From NCBI GenBank assembly GCA_019843655.1, contig JACDQD010000011.1, positions 9,528,604-9,592,603 on the forward strand: a DNA stretch of 64,000 bases. Direction: 5' to 3'. Below the pieces are notes generated by a model. The model had not been told where the DNA came from and ran no database searches. It worked only from the letters and a program-made list of their open reading frames with translations. Made by a program: the position numbers and the translations under genes. This document shows, in pieces, positions 26,561 to 37,410 of the stretch. This stretch comes from Lethocerus indicus (Eukaryota; Arthropoda; Insecta; Hemiptera; Belostomatidae). Positions within the stretch are counted from its first letter, which is position 1. Every line of letters starts with the position of its first letter.

Positions 26561-26631
26561 ATGCCGGCAGAATCAAAGCTGAAAACGTCGGATGAGAAGA
26601 CGAATGATAGACTTTCGAAGATCTCCGGACT
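26561..26631 (+). CDS. Candidate first coding exon of an unidentified + strand gene
   Basis: An ATG in fair context (GAAACAATG) opens 23 codons, MPAESKLKTSDEKTNDRLSK then ISG, ending in phase 2 at a strong donor (CT|GTAAGT). An in-frame TGA lies upstream. A short overlapping upstream ORF starts at 26541. It is about 0.7 kb from the ZAD gene start and divergent to it, which fits a shared promoter. I found no downstream exon that joins it, so the gene may have very long introns, or the exon may be non-coding or spurious. Hydrophilic; no motif recognised. Confidence 0.35.
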
Positions 26632-27307
26632 GTAAGTACAAATTTTAAAGTTTCATTATCATACCATGATGGACGGCAGCCGTTCCGACAGCACTTGAAC
26701 TTTGTAGTTGTTGAGAGGGATCATAAAGATATTAAAAGCACACATAGTATATTACCGGCATTAGAGATGAAAATGAATCAATGTTAACTGCAAACTTTTG
26801 ATGCCTCTCCTTCGCTCGTATATCGGCACAAATATAAACATATCCATTTAATATCCTTCTAGTAATCTAAGGTTTGAGTTTAGAAGATATATTTATTTTA
26901 TAATAATAATAATTTATATATGAAATAAGCTTCATTGTGTTGCCAAGACTCAAAATTAAACAGTTTTTTCTGTTTGATGCTTGTTTACATGCCATGGGAA
27001 CGGCCATGATTGTTTCCGAGGAAAATCTTTTTTACCCGAGTTTCAAAATTTTTCACACTTTCTACAGTTTTTACATTAACGTGTGTTTTACTGCCGCCTG
27101 TCTTGTTTTATTTTTTATTTACTACTTATTTAATGTGAAATCTCCCTTTTTGGCATTTTATGTGATACATAACTCTTGGTACCAATAGACTGAAATATTA
27201 ACAAAAAAAATAGTATAACCTTCATAATGAAATATAAATAATTCAAGAGCTCGGTTGATCGTATATTTTATCAGATAACTATTTTTAATACTTCTTATGT
27301 ATGATTA

Positions 27308-27490
27308 TATATTAGGGGTACCCAAAAGTAATCAACATTTTGACTTTGGAATTCATTTTATTTTGATAAAAAGAAGCTTTAATTATTAATCTACTATATA
27401 TTGACCAATATTATCAACAACTCTCTGCCACTTTTCCGGCAAATTTTCGATTCCCTCTTGTGGAACTCTTCAAGACCAAAATACATCTTA
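27308..27490 (-). mobile_element. mariner-family transposase relic (3' end)
   Basis: On the - strand the sequence reads LPEKWQRVVDNIGQYIVD followed by stops. That is the typical C-terminus of mariner transposases (LPxRWQKVVxxxGxYF). The end GATTACTTTTGGGTACCCC resembles a mariner terminal inverted repeat. The rest of the transposase is absent; an AT microsatellite begins right next to it. Confidence 0.7.
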
Positions 27491-27501
27491 TCAAATTGTT
27501 G

Positions 27502-27503
<2 letters not shown>

Positions 27504-27553
<50 letters not shown>

Positions 27554-27560
27554 TATATAT
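27504..27560. repeat. (AT)n microsatellite
   Basis: Uninterrupted AT for 47 bases, a GC break, then more AT. It abuts the mariner relic. Confidence 0.95.
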
Positions 27561-29744
27561 TATATTGAGTATTTATGATCGGATCTTTAAATTCCTTTCG
27601 AGTATAAGTTTTACGGTATTTAACTGACTACTTTTACTATTGTAAGAGCGTTAACCGACAGGTTATACGTTATATTACAAATATAGTAAAACCAATAATA
27701 ATAAATATTAAGCCTGAATCTGTAATAACGACATTGTCTGCGCTTTTCTTTCTCAACTCGCTGATTTAATCTTAGAAAAAAGATAAAATTAAACCTATAC
27801 GTTAGTATATTATAAACCCATAAATTGTCTCAAGGTCCGAATCCTTGGTTAGCGAACCGCGACGTCATTCGAGTGCCGAACCTGGGCCGGACGCGACCCG
27901 AATTTTCAAACGGATACGAATGAAAACTTTCTGCATTTGAATCGCGAGAAAGAGCGGTTCTAGAAGCCTCTCGCCGAGAAGGCTTTTTTTTTGGCCGCCA
28001 GATTTCGGTGAAAGGGAATTTTGGCCGAGGGAATTGGCCCCCCTGCCGTCAGTTCAAAATTCTAAACGCGCCTAATTACGTCCGATCGTGTATCATTCCC
28101 CAAAACATCATCCCGCTAATATAGTCAGTTGTCTACCGGTAAATTCAAAATTCCAACCAGGAAGTCGACGGATCCAGAGGACGCGGTAATCGAGCTTATC
28201 GCAGCAGCTCGGTATTAACGCGAAGTGCCTCTTACTCACCCTCCCCCCTCGGTTAGTGCTTTTTCCGTGAATTTCGCTCTCATGAGCCCCCCTATTAATA
28301 ATTTGGGTTAGTTTCAATCTGCAGGCTGACTCCGTCATAATTGTCACCATTTTGTCTGTTTGCTTCGTCCGTAACATACGATTAGTCTTCCGTAAGTCCA
28401 ATTTGACTTGGAAAAAAGTAGAATTTCGTTTTGAAATGCTACGTTATTGTCATTAAATAGTGTGGCTCCCTCGTCCTCCTCCTTCTTCTCCAAGCTGAAA
28501 GGACGAGCTGATGCTGGTCTGTCGAGCGTCTAAGGAACCGTGGAAGGATCAGTTGAGGAAGTTCCGGTAGCGGAATCCGGTTTCTCCGTGATGACGGTCA
28601 CGCACGTCCTTCACAGGGGGACAATCGAAAGTGGCCACTGTCACGCCCTATTATCCGATTGTGGACCGAGCGACAGATTGGGGGAAAAACCGGGATATTT
28701 CTTCCCCCCGAATCGCGTAGTCGATTCCGCCCGACTATTCTTTCTATGCGGACTATTTTATTTTTTTATAACTTTCTCCCAAAAGTCAATCTCTGCCGGG
28801 AGACAGCCCTCCTAGGAAGGTTTTTCAATAATAGCAGATAGTCACTCCCAAAAAAATGCAGTAATTTTCTCTGTCTTGTACCCGAAGACGGACTCAAGGA
28901 TAAGAACCCAAAATTTAAAAATTCGCTTCCGCGATTATCCAATTCCAACTTGTATGTCCAGTACCAACATAGCCCGATTATGGCGCCTCGCCACCGTCAG
29001 TTGCAACTAATGATGAAACGTACCGTATTTTTGTTTAGGGTATTAATGCCAAAGTTTTGTTGTTGTTTGTAAAAGATCCTTTAAGACGATAAGTTCGAAC
29101 TTCCGCTATACAGGAGAGCAGGTAGAGCGACTAACGTCATGCTTAAAATGTGCGGTCCCCACAGGAAGTCCTTCAGGCAGAAGAATCGTGTTATACATAT
29201 TTTATTTTATGTCCCCTTCTCTCAAATTTTTTATCCTCTTCAAAAATACAGTTCCGAAAATTGGTTTCTCTCAATTTTCGCCACCGAAGTAAAAATAATC
29301 GGGGGCCTTAAAAAATTAGCCCCGACCTGGCCTAATGAGGAGTGACGTTGGTGGACAGGGGTGGAAAAAGCGGGAGAAAGCAATATTATTAACCCCCCCT
29401 CTCTAGTTCCCTTTTATGTCCACTTAAACGCCCCAAGTGACAGCCGATAGCCAAAACCGGTGTCCCGGTGGACGGCGAAGGCGGAGACCACCAATCAATC
29501 TGGGGACCGCTTTTTTATTTCATGACTTTTACATTCGCACAAACAAACATTGAAGTCCTATTAGCTGCTTTGTAAAATCATCTTATCCTATTTATGCATT
29601 TCGTAAGTTTGTTTAGTACTTGTACGTTAGGGTCATATTGTTTTACACCTATTTATACGGCATTCATCGGTAGTATTCTGTCAATAGTATAGTGAAGTAT
29701 TGAACTGCTAATGTCGTGATTCAAAATTTTTTTTAAATTTTTTT

Positions 29745-30145
29745 ACCTTTTATTTTTGTACAATCAACTGCATATAGTTATGAGAACAAATGTTGAATGT
29801 ACATTTCTCGCGTGAATGTCTCGATAAAAGAGACCACCCAATCATGGCACTTTTGACACATGAAAAATTTCCGGTTTCGGACTAGGAAGATCTCTAGGCC
29901 AGTGGCGTTTAAGCCGTCGTGGTGGGGATAATGGATGGGTAAAGGAGGAGAGTGACTGAACGAGCGAATTAGGATGAGGAGTAAGGCGGGAATGGAACTT
30001 AAAGAAAGAGACTTCGTCGGCTGTCGGTATGTTGAGGTCGTTATGAATGGTGCGATTTGAAACGTACCGGGGAGCATTAAGTATGGTTCGAGGAACTTTC
30101 GATCGAGCTGTGTTGGATGTCTCGGTGGAACACCAACGATTCAAA
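29745..30145 (-). mobile_element. Jockey-type LINE 3' fragment, copy 2
   Basis: The - strand encodes SKVPRTILNAPRYVSNRTIH, DLNIPTADEV, then SRLTPHPNSLVQSLSSFTHP and LKRHWPRDL, the C-terminal tail of a Jockey-like reverse transcriptase. A 3' UTR with GGGTGGTCTCTTTTATCGAG and an A-rich end (AATAAAAGG) follows and matches copy 3 at 31.44-31.81 kb. 5'-truncated. Confidence 0.85.
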
Positions 30146-31435
30146 ATACGATAAATGGCCGCAACATTCGGTCATCGTACATTGCCGAGAAGTTAGAAAA
30201 CAGTTGGCCAAACGAGACGAAAAAACGGAGGTCATTGTCTCGTCTAGTTGGCGTCGCTGAAAGTTCTCAAGCTTCCTGCGGACAATTCTTTTAAAATTGT
30301 GGTCCGAGGTGTGACTAATTAATTTCCCCACCATCGCGGGCTGATTCTTGGCGTTGGTGATTTTCAGGGCAAAGTACCCTATCCGGGTCCCGGGGGCATT
30401 CGCCTTTTCTACCGACGGTGGGAGAAATTTCGCGGAGGGAAAACCAAAACAGAAAAAATCCCCTCCTGCGAATTGTCCGAAGAATGTGTCTCCCATCAAA
30501 TTCTTTAACTAAAGTCGCGCTTTCGACGGTCATATAAATCTCGATACTCCCCGAGGCTCATTAGCGGAGTAAAAGCCGAATCGGCAAAACCGAAACCCGA
30601 TAACTTTCATTAGAGGGGCGCCCAAAGGTCGTTCCACTGTGTCACTTTCGCCGCTCCTTTAATGGGAGCTACCGAAGGAAAGGGTGAAAAAAATTCATAT
30701 ATATGTACCGGCGTTTCGAAAGACTTTCAATTTCTTCTTGTCCGATTTCCAGGACCTCCCCCCCACCAGGCAGCGTGGGCAGGGGCTTCCGCAAAATGAA
30801 ATTGATCCTGAAAACAGGACTATGGAATTTGATATCGCCGAACTTTCACCAATTCCGTTCCGATTGTCGAAGGCCGCCCTGGGCACTATTAGCAATAGAG
30901 GAAAATGATTCCCCGCCCCGCTAACGTAATTTTCTGCTTTCTTTGACCGTGAATGTCTCCATTCTCCCGATTGTCACGATCTGTCTCTTTTGTTCCTATT
31001 GCTTGTCTACCGTGTTAGGGCGTGAACTTCTTCTCGCCTTAGCGCCGTTCTTCTTGCAGGCCCGAGTATAGAAACAGCCCTACTACTCGGCTACAAATTT
31101 ACAATAATTATTTCTTTATATATCATAGGAATTTTTGTTCGATATCCTTCAAGATTTGTACGTAGAGTGAGGTTGGAGACATAGTAGGGTTCGTTACTGA
31201 TTTTCCTTAATATTTTCGGCTGTACCGTTTGAATTTTATTAACGTTCGATAGTTTGGCCGAACCCCACATTTCAAGTCTGTATGTTCAGTAATATTTTTT
31301 TATTTAAACATAGTTTAGATCTATCACCCATTAAACTAAGTAAAAATTTGTAGCGTTTGTATAGAATTAGGTTAAATAATTTGAAGAATTACGACAAGAA
31401 AAACGCAAGGTCTTTACCTTAGGTTAGAGATTTCA

Positions 31436-31810
31436 GTCAAAAGTCCTTCTTACCATCCTTAATGCTCCCCGGTATGTTTCTAACCACCCAATCCAACATG
31501 ACTTCAACATACCGACAGTCGACGAAGTCACAAAATCCCGGTTCCTGAAGTTCCACTCCCGCCTTTCTCCTCATCCTAATCCACTCGTTCAGTCCCTCTC
31601 CTTTCTTACCCATCCATTATCCCCCCCCCCCGCGTCGGCTTAAACGCCGCTGGCCTAGAGATCTTCTTAGGCCTTAGACCATAATTGTTTTTGTGTCAAA
31701 AGTGCCATCTTTGGGTGGTTCCTTTTATCGCGAAATACATGTGAAAAAAATACATACTGCATTTGTACCTATAACATTCGATGTTGAGTGTACGAAATAA
31801 AAGAAGGTTA
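31436..31810 (+). mobile_element. Jockey-type LINE 3' fragment, copy 3
   Basis: The + strand reads KVLLTILNAPRYVSNHPIQH, then FNIPTVDEV and SRLSPHPNPLVQSLSFLTHP, followed by a C-run and LKRRWPRDL. The UTR (GGGTGGTTCCTTTTATCG) and the AATAAAAGAAGG tail match copy 2 in opposite orientation 1.3 kb away. Confidence 0.85.
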
Positions 31811-32535
31811 AAAAAACTTTACTTTAGGGGCACTCACATGCTCAATACTGCTGTTTAGCTTGAGATAGTGAAGCACTCCGATTTCGAGATACGGAAATTC
31901 GTCGCTCTGGTCGAACTTATTTTTCGAGATACACGTCCTCATTGCCGTACGCAAATCGTGCACATGCCGTCAGTCGAATAATTTTCTAGGTGGTCAGTTT
32001 CTCGCCTGTCGCCACAGTATGCTAGTGCTGTATCTTATACTAGAGTAGAAAGTGAACGTGGACACAAAAACATTTCTCTACCGCAGTTTAATCCTCCTTT
32101 TTCCCCTTCCGTTTTAATTCCGACTCGGCGTTCTCCCGAGTTACGGACGCCGGTACGTTTACTCGGACTCCCGCTGAAGCACCGCCGACTTTCACTGCCG
32201 GTTCAAAAAAGAAAAATAGTAATAACTCTATCCTTTCACGGTCGATTGGCCGGAATTTTTGTCAATGGCCGCGGACTTAGCGGGCGCTTACCGGGCGTGG
32301 GCTTTCTCCGGCCGTTCGAAATTGAGGGGCGGCGGCCGCACCGATCCAAGTTCAAGGGAAAGTGAAAGTATAACTCTTCGCCCGACCGAACGTATTGCGA
32401 ATGGGCGGACCGAACGTATATGGAGTAAACAACATGACGGGATTCAATTATGGAAGGGATTGCTATGATGGGAAAGTCATGAAAGTTATTACAGTAGTTG
32501 GGAGGATTATTTGTTCTGGAAACTGTATGTACTTT

Positions 32536-32909
32536 AACATACCTGTTTTGTGGTCTGCGAGGGGTTGGAATACCGTAGATTTGTTCTGTTTCTGTCTCCT
32601 CTCGCCGGTTTGGTCTTTTGCTAGACCGGTTTCGCCTGCTTGCCATCTTCAGGTTCTTAACAAAATCCCACCCCAACCCCTCAACAAGACAAACAACATC
32701 CTCCAAAAAAACAATAAAAAGACACGTGTATATATATATACACACACATATACACACACACACACACACGACAAACTGATAAACACCAAAGTACAAGTGA
32801 CAGTGACAGTGCAGTGAGGATGCCCAGAAAACATCCAATAGTGACTAACACCACTACTGAAACCGGTCTAGCAAAAGCGAGAGGAGACAGAAACACAACA
32901 AATCTACGG
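32536..32909. repeat. Foldback repeat family, copy C (best two-armed copy)
   Basis: The left arm starts AACATACCTGTTTTGTGGTC and continues GGGGTTGGAATACCGTAGAT, TCTCCTCTCGCCGG and TTTTGCTAGACCGGTTTCG. The right arm has GAAACCGGTCTAGCAAAAGC, GAGAGGAGACAGAAACACA and ACAAATCTACGG. The centre holds an AC/AT microsatellite and GAGGATGCCCAGAAAACATC. The - strand of the left arm is open and reads SRRNRSSKRPNRREETET then YGIPTPRRPQNRYV. Confidence 0.75.
32728..32769. repeat. (AT)n/(AC)n compound microsatellite
   Basis: TA repeats running into CA repeats, inside the loop of foldback copy C. Confidence 0.9.
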
Positions 32910-33887
32910 AAACTGTATGGTTTATTGGAGAATATGGATATGCCATTTATCGGAACTCTTATCGGGTCTATATTAATGGCCAAATTAAAAGGGTCTCTGC
33001 TTACACCGTATTCTGATGAATCATCGTTATAATGAATATCATTCACGTGCGTCTTTCTCTACTTGTCCTAAACCAGGCAGGTTTCGGCTTCTCCCCATCG
33101 CCAGTAGCTTAGTCTCACGAATTTGAAATTGTTGCAGAACTAACTGCAGAAACTGATACAGACGTAATATCACCGACGAAATTAAACCGAAAACGTATAA
33201 ATCAGAGCCAAATAGTCGAGTTTTGTATTCCTCTCGTCGTGTCGTTCCTCTCACAAACAGTTTAAACGAAACTAATTGGGACATTGACAATAAACGAAGG
33301 AAAAGTAGATAACATAATATAAACCCTCGCGAATAACTCCGCTATCAGATAGTATTCAGTGAAAGATCGACATTCGAATCGTATTGGATTTAAATGGCGA
33401 GAAAGTCGAAAAGTACACGGCGACACGCGTCGTTTATTACCGGCCGAGGGAACTAATTGCGGAGAGCAAATTGCTGTTGAGTTTGAAAGTTAAATTTATC
33501 TGAATCTGGAATCTTTCGCAACGCGTCCAGTGATCGAAGTGTTCTCCGGTGATTGGAAAGCGAATTAGAATCCGAAACTGTTGCTACAGTTAATTCCTTT
33601 TTAATTTCGTGAAAACCGCGTGAATCCTATTGGAGTAATAGCATTTATGCCGTTTGTCTATGTTGAAAATCCCGATACGATATCTTCGAATAGAACCTCG
33701 TCCCTCTGGATTTCCCAAATAATTTATTCGGGCAGAATCGTATGGAAATAATGAAAGAAAAAAATAATAAAATTTCCAACTTATCTACCGCTATCGGGAC
33801 GTCTGGTTTCTCAAGGCTTGGAGCTCGATAAATATTTCTACTAAATTTTAATATGTTATTTAAAATCTTTTTTTAATTTTTATTTAA

Positions 33888-34114
33888 CCCTCTATGGGCC
33901 CGTGTAACTTTCAGGTCACATTTCAATTAATCGAAATTTTACCAAATAATTATGGTTTTTTCGTGAGATGGTGGAATCCTAATCCTATAACGCTGTCAAG
34001 ACAACCAATATCAATATCAACTTTTTTTTCATTTGCATATATAGGTTTATAGTTGCTGATTTTTAATTCCCCCAATTTTTTTGGCTTTAACATAAAAATT
34101 CGGCCCATAGAGGG
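33888..34114 (+). mobile_element. piggyBac-type MITE, copy 1
   Basis: 227 bp flanked by TTAA on both sides (33884-33887 and 34115-34118). Ends are CCCTCTATGGGCCCG and CGGCCCATAGAGGG, inverted. TTAA target sites and CCC starts are the signature of piggyBac-class elements. No coding capacity. Confidence 0.88.
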
Positions 34115-35920
34115 TTAACGTTGTTTGTATAGCACAATCGTGCATTTTTCAAACTTCTATTTCAGCTCATTATTTTAAATTGTATTGTCTGACCTATCTT
34201 GATATATTAGGTTTCCCTGAGCAGCTCTTATAATTATACTGTTTTATTTAAATAAATTGGTCGTTGTTACCTCCTCACTAGGTAGAACAAAGCTATTAAT
34301 TTAAATTTATGAATGGATGCCTTTTACTATCCTGTATTCGGTTCCGCCAACTTTCCTGATTCTCTTGAGTAGGTCTGGATCGGTTTAACGGAGCGTTGAA
34401 ATCTCCCGGATGCAGAGAAAGGTAATTGCGTTCACCTTGGGCGGGCGGTCCAGTTAACCCGCTCGTAGTAAAGCCCCTTCGATTCCGTCTCCATTCATTC
34501 AGCCATTCATTCCGAATCCTAACCCCCGAGCTTCTATTTTCGGTACGCGATTAATCGGATTAGTCATTTTCTGAATAAACACCGCGTGTTGTGAGGGCGG
34601 AATGCTATTGTCGTCGGCGAGAAGCCGAAACATAAAGGGCGAAATAGTCCCAGTGAAGGGTGTTGCATCATAACATTTGTTCTTTAATGCGTGCATTTTC
34701 GATTTCAATAAAAATAATTAAAAAAATATTGGTACTATTCCAATATTTGGTCTCCCATTTCCATGGCAGTGATCTACAATTGTGTCATATGAAAAAGTTG
34801 AAGGTTTTTTCATTTTCTTATATGAGACATTAATAATAAGAAAACTATTCAGAAGTCGAATTAGTTTTGTTAGTTAAATTAAAACTCTTATGTTTTGTTA
34901 GTTTGTTAGCTAATTGGAATGTAAAAATCTGAGTAGAGCCGATGTTTGAATATTGGAAGAGCGTCAAAAAAATGTTGAGGTTTGGAAAATAGCGCGGTTT
35001 CAATTGAGTCCATCTTGGCCTCTCCATCTTGTTCTTAGAATTCTCTCTCGTTCCTCTCTCGGTTATAGTCGGGTGAATTCAGTTTCCCATTGAATAACAT
35101 TCCGATCAATTGCCAAGACTCTATAGGCCTCGTCCGTGAAAGCTCCCTTTTCGTTGGTTATTCCGAACCAACTCTACGAACAACAGCAAATTTCCATCTA
35201 CAGACGACTGTTTTAGTTCAACCACTGCCTCCGATTACTAATTTTAACCGCGTTCGTAAAGTCCAGAAAACTGAAAATAGAATATCGGCACAACGCTTTC
35301 ACTGTGCACATCTCATTTGTCTTGAGCTCAGTCTAACTTTTAGTGCTAATTACAATTTTTTTCCGATAAAAACGAGGAGCGTGATCCATTCGAACGTATC
35401 CAAAATTTTCCACTGACTACTTGAATTCTAAAATAATGTACGCTAAAATAGTTGGAGTAGTAGCACTACAGTTAGTGATATAATGAGGTACTTAAACATG
35501 TTAGTTGCCGATGAACCTTCCCGCCGACACTTTCACTACACTCGAGTGGTGAAAGAAAATCACACTTTATGATACGCGTCCAGATCTGATATAGCATTCG
35601 GACGCAGCGTATAATGAATGCGGGCTTTCCTATATGGTCGGCGGTAAGGAAAAAACTTGATTTTAGAAATCCCGGAGGCCCGCGCCTATCACTTCCGTAA
35701 CGGATTTCCGTCGCATTTTCCGTTTCGTACCGAATTAACAAATCACAAATAGTTTATTTTTTAAATTATACATAGGATATTGTAGATAATATACAGATGT
35801 TGGAGATTGTTTGATGCTATGCATGACCTGTCTACATTTGTATACATGAATATTATGTCTGAATATATTTGTATAGTGCACAATCGGGAAAATTACGATA
35901 ATAAAAACTATAGAAATTAA

Positions 35921-36141
35921 CCCTCTATGGGCCCGTGTAACTTTCAGGCACATTTCAATTTATCGAGATTTTACCAAATAATTATAGCTTTTTTAGTGAG
36001 ATGGCGCATAAATCTTAACGTTGTCAAAACAACCAATATGAATATCAATTTTTGTTCATTTGCATATATAGGTTTATAATTACTGATTTTTTGTTCCCCC
36101 AATTTTTTTGGATTTAAAATAAAAATTCGGCCCATAGAGGG
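35921..36141 (+). mobile_element. piggyBac-type MITE, copy 2
   Basis: Same family as the copy at 33888. The left flank is TTAA (35917-35920); the right flank is TTCA, a one-base change in the target duplication. Ends CCCTCTATGGGCCCG and CGGCCCATAGAGGG. Confidence 0.87.
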
Positions 36142-36699
36142 TTCACTTGCACTCATTCCAATCACTCGCATAATCGCGCCCACTCACTCATATACAATGC
36201 ACTATTCACCATAGTCCCCTGGCAACAGTATACTAGTACTAGTCGTAGTACTATAGCACTGTTGATACAGACACTTAAACTGCCGAATTCTGTAGTTTCG
36301 TATTTTTTTACGATTTTTTTTGTGCCCGTGATAAAATGTCACTGAACTCGGGCGAGCCAGTTACGAATTTCGTTTCGGCGTTTCGAAAAATTTTCAGCCC
36401 GGCAGATTTCAGCGATCGAACGATAATTTCAAGAATGATCGATCGATCGAAAATCGGTCGGCGGTTTTACTGGCATGGTGCGACAGAGGGAAAATTAGAG
36501 CTCGGTACAGGCCAAATCGAATGCAAAGCGGGATTTAAGTTTCTGCGATAGAAAGCTGGAGAAATCCGCCTCGGTTAGGCGGTTCGTCAAAATCCCAATT
36601 TCAAGCATACGCCTATATTAAACAATGCACAACACAGAAATAGTTGTATAAAAATTATGATCCCGACAATTATATTTGTTTCTAAACTTTGGATCTTAA

Positions 36700-36831
36700 C
36701 CTTCTATGGGCCGAATTTTTATTTTAAATGCGAAAAAATTGGGGGAACGAAAAATCAGCAATTATAAACCTATATATGCAAATGAAAAAAAATTGATATT
36801 TATATTGGTTGTCTTGACAACGCTATAGGGT
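36700..36831 (-). mobile_element. piggyBac-type MITE, copy 3 (truncated, reversed)
   Basis: Begins after TTAA (36696-36699) with CCTTCTATGGGCCGAATTTT, the reversed right end of the family. It can be followed to GTTGTCTTGACAACGC near 36831, where similarity stops; about 90 bp including the other terminus is gone. Confidence 0.8.
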
Positions 36832-37179
36832 TCAATATCCGATATTGAAATAGAAATATTAAATATTTATATCGACAAATTAAATATGAAATCGTAACAG
36901 AGATTATAAAACAGGGAAATTTAGTTTCATACAATTCACATCGTCCATTCATTCGGAAGGAGGAAGTCTCGGGAATTCTTTCTCGAATATGACTTTCAAT
37001 TAGAAAGGTGGAAAGGAAAAATCGGGCGCTCTTCCGATCGAGTTAAACAAAAGGTTTTTTTTTCACATCGGCGACGGATTTGTAGAAAAGACTTTTTTCA
37101 TTACGTTCGCGTGAGACCGACCCCGAAATTCGTCCATGTTTTTAGCTTGGCGGTGCTCCACACTCGATAGCCATCTTAA

Positions 37180-37410
37180 CCCTCTATGGGCCCGTGTAAC
37201 TTTCAGGTCACACTTTCAATTTATCGAGATTTGACCAAATAATTATAGCTTTTTTCGCAAGATGGCACATAAATGTTAATCCTATAACGTTGTCAAGACG
37301 ACCAATATCAGTATCAATTTTTTTTCGTTTGCATATATAGGTTTATAATTGCTGAATTTTCGTTCCTCCAATTTTTTTGGATTTCAAATAAAAATTCGGT
37401 CCATAGAGGG
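37180..37410 (+). mobile_element. piggyBac-type MITE, copy 4
   Basis: 231 bp with TTAA on both sides (37176-37179 and 37411-37414). Ends CCCTCTATGGGCCCG and CGGTCCATAGAGGG. Confidence 0.88.

Noticed and set aside
26937..27188. 83-codon hydrophobic open frame in AT-rich DNA
   Set aside because: Phe/Leu/Ile-rich by composition, no ATG context, no splice sites, no family motif.
32236..32838. 200-residue open frame on the - strand over foldback copy C
   Set aside because: It runs through a microsatellite and the repeat arm; only the SRRNRSSKRPN part recurs in other copies, so I treat it as repeat sequence and not a gene.
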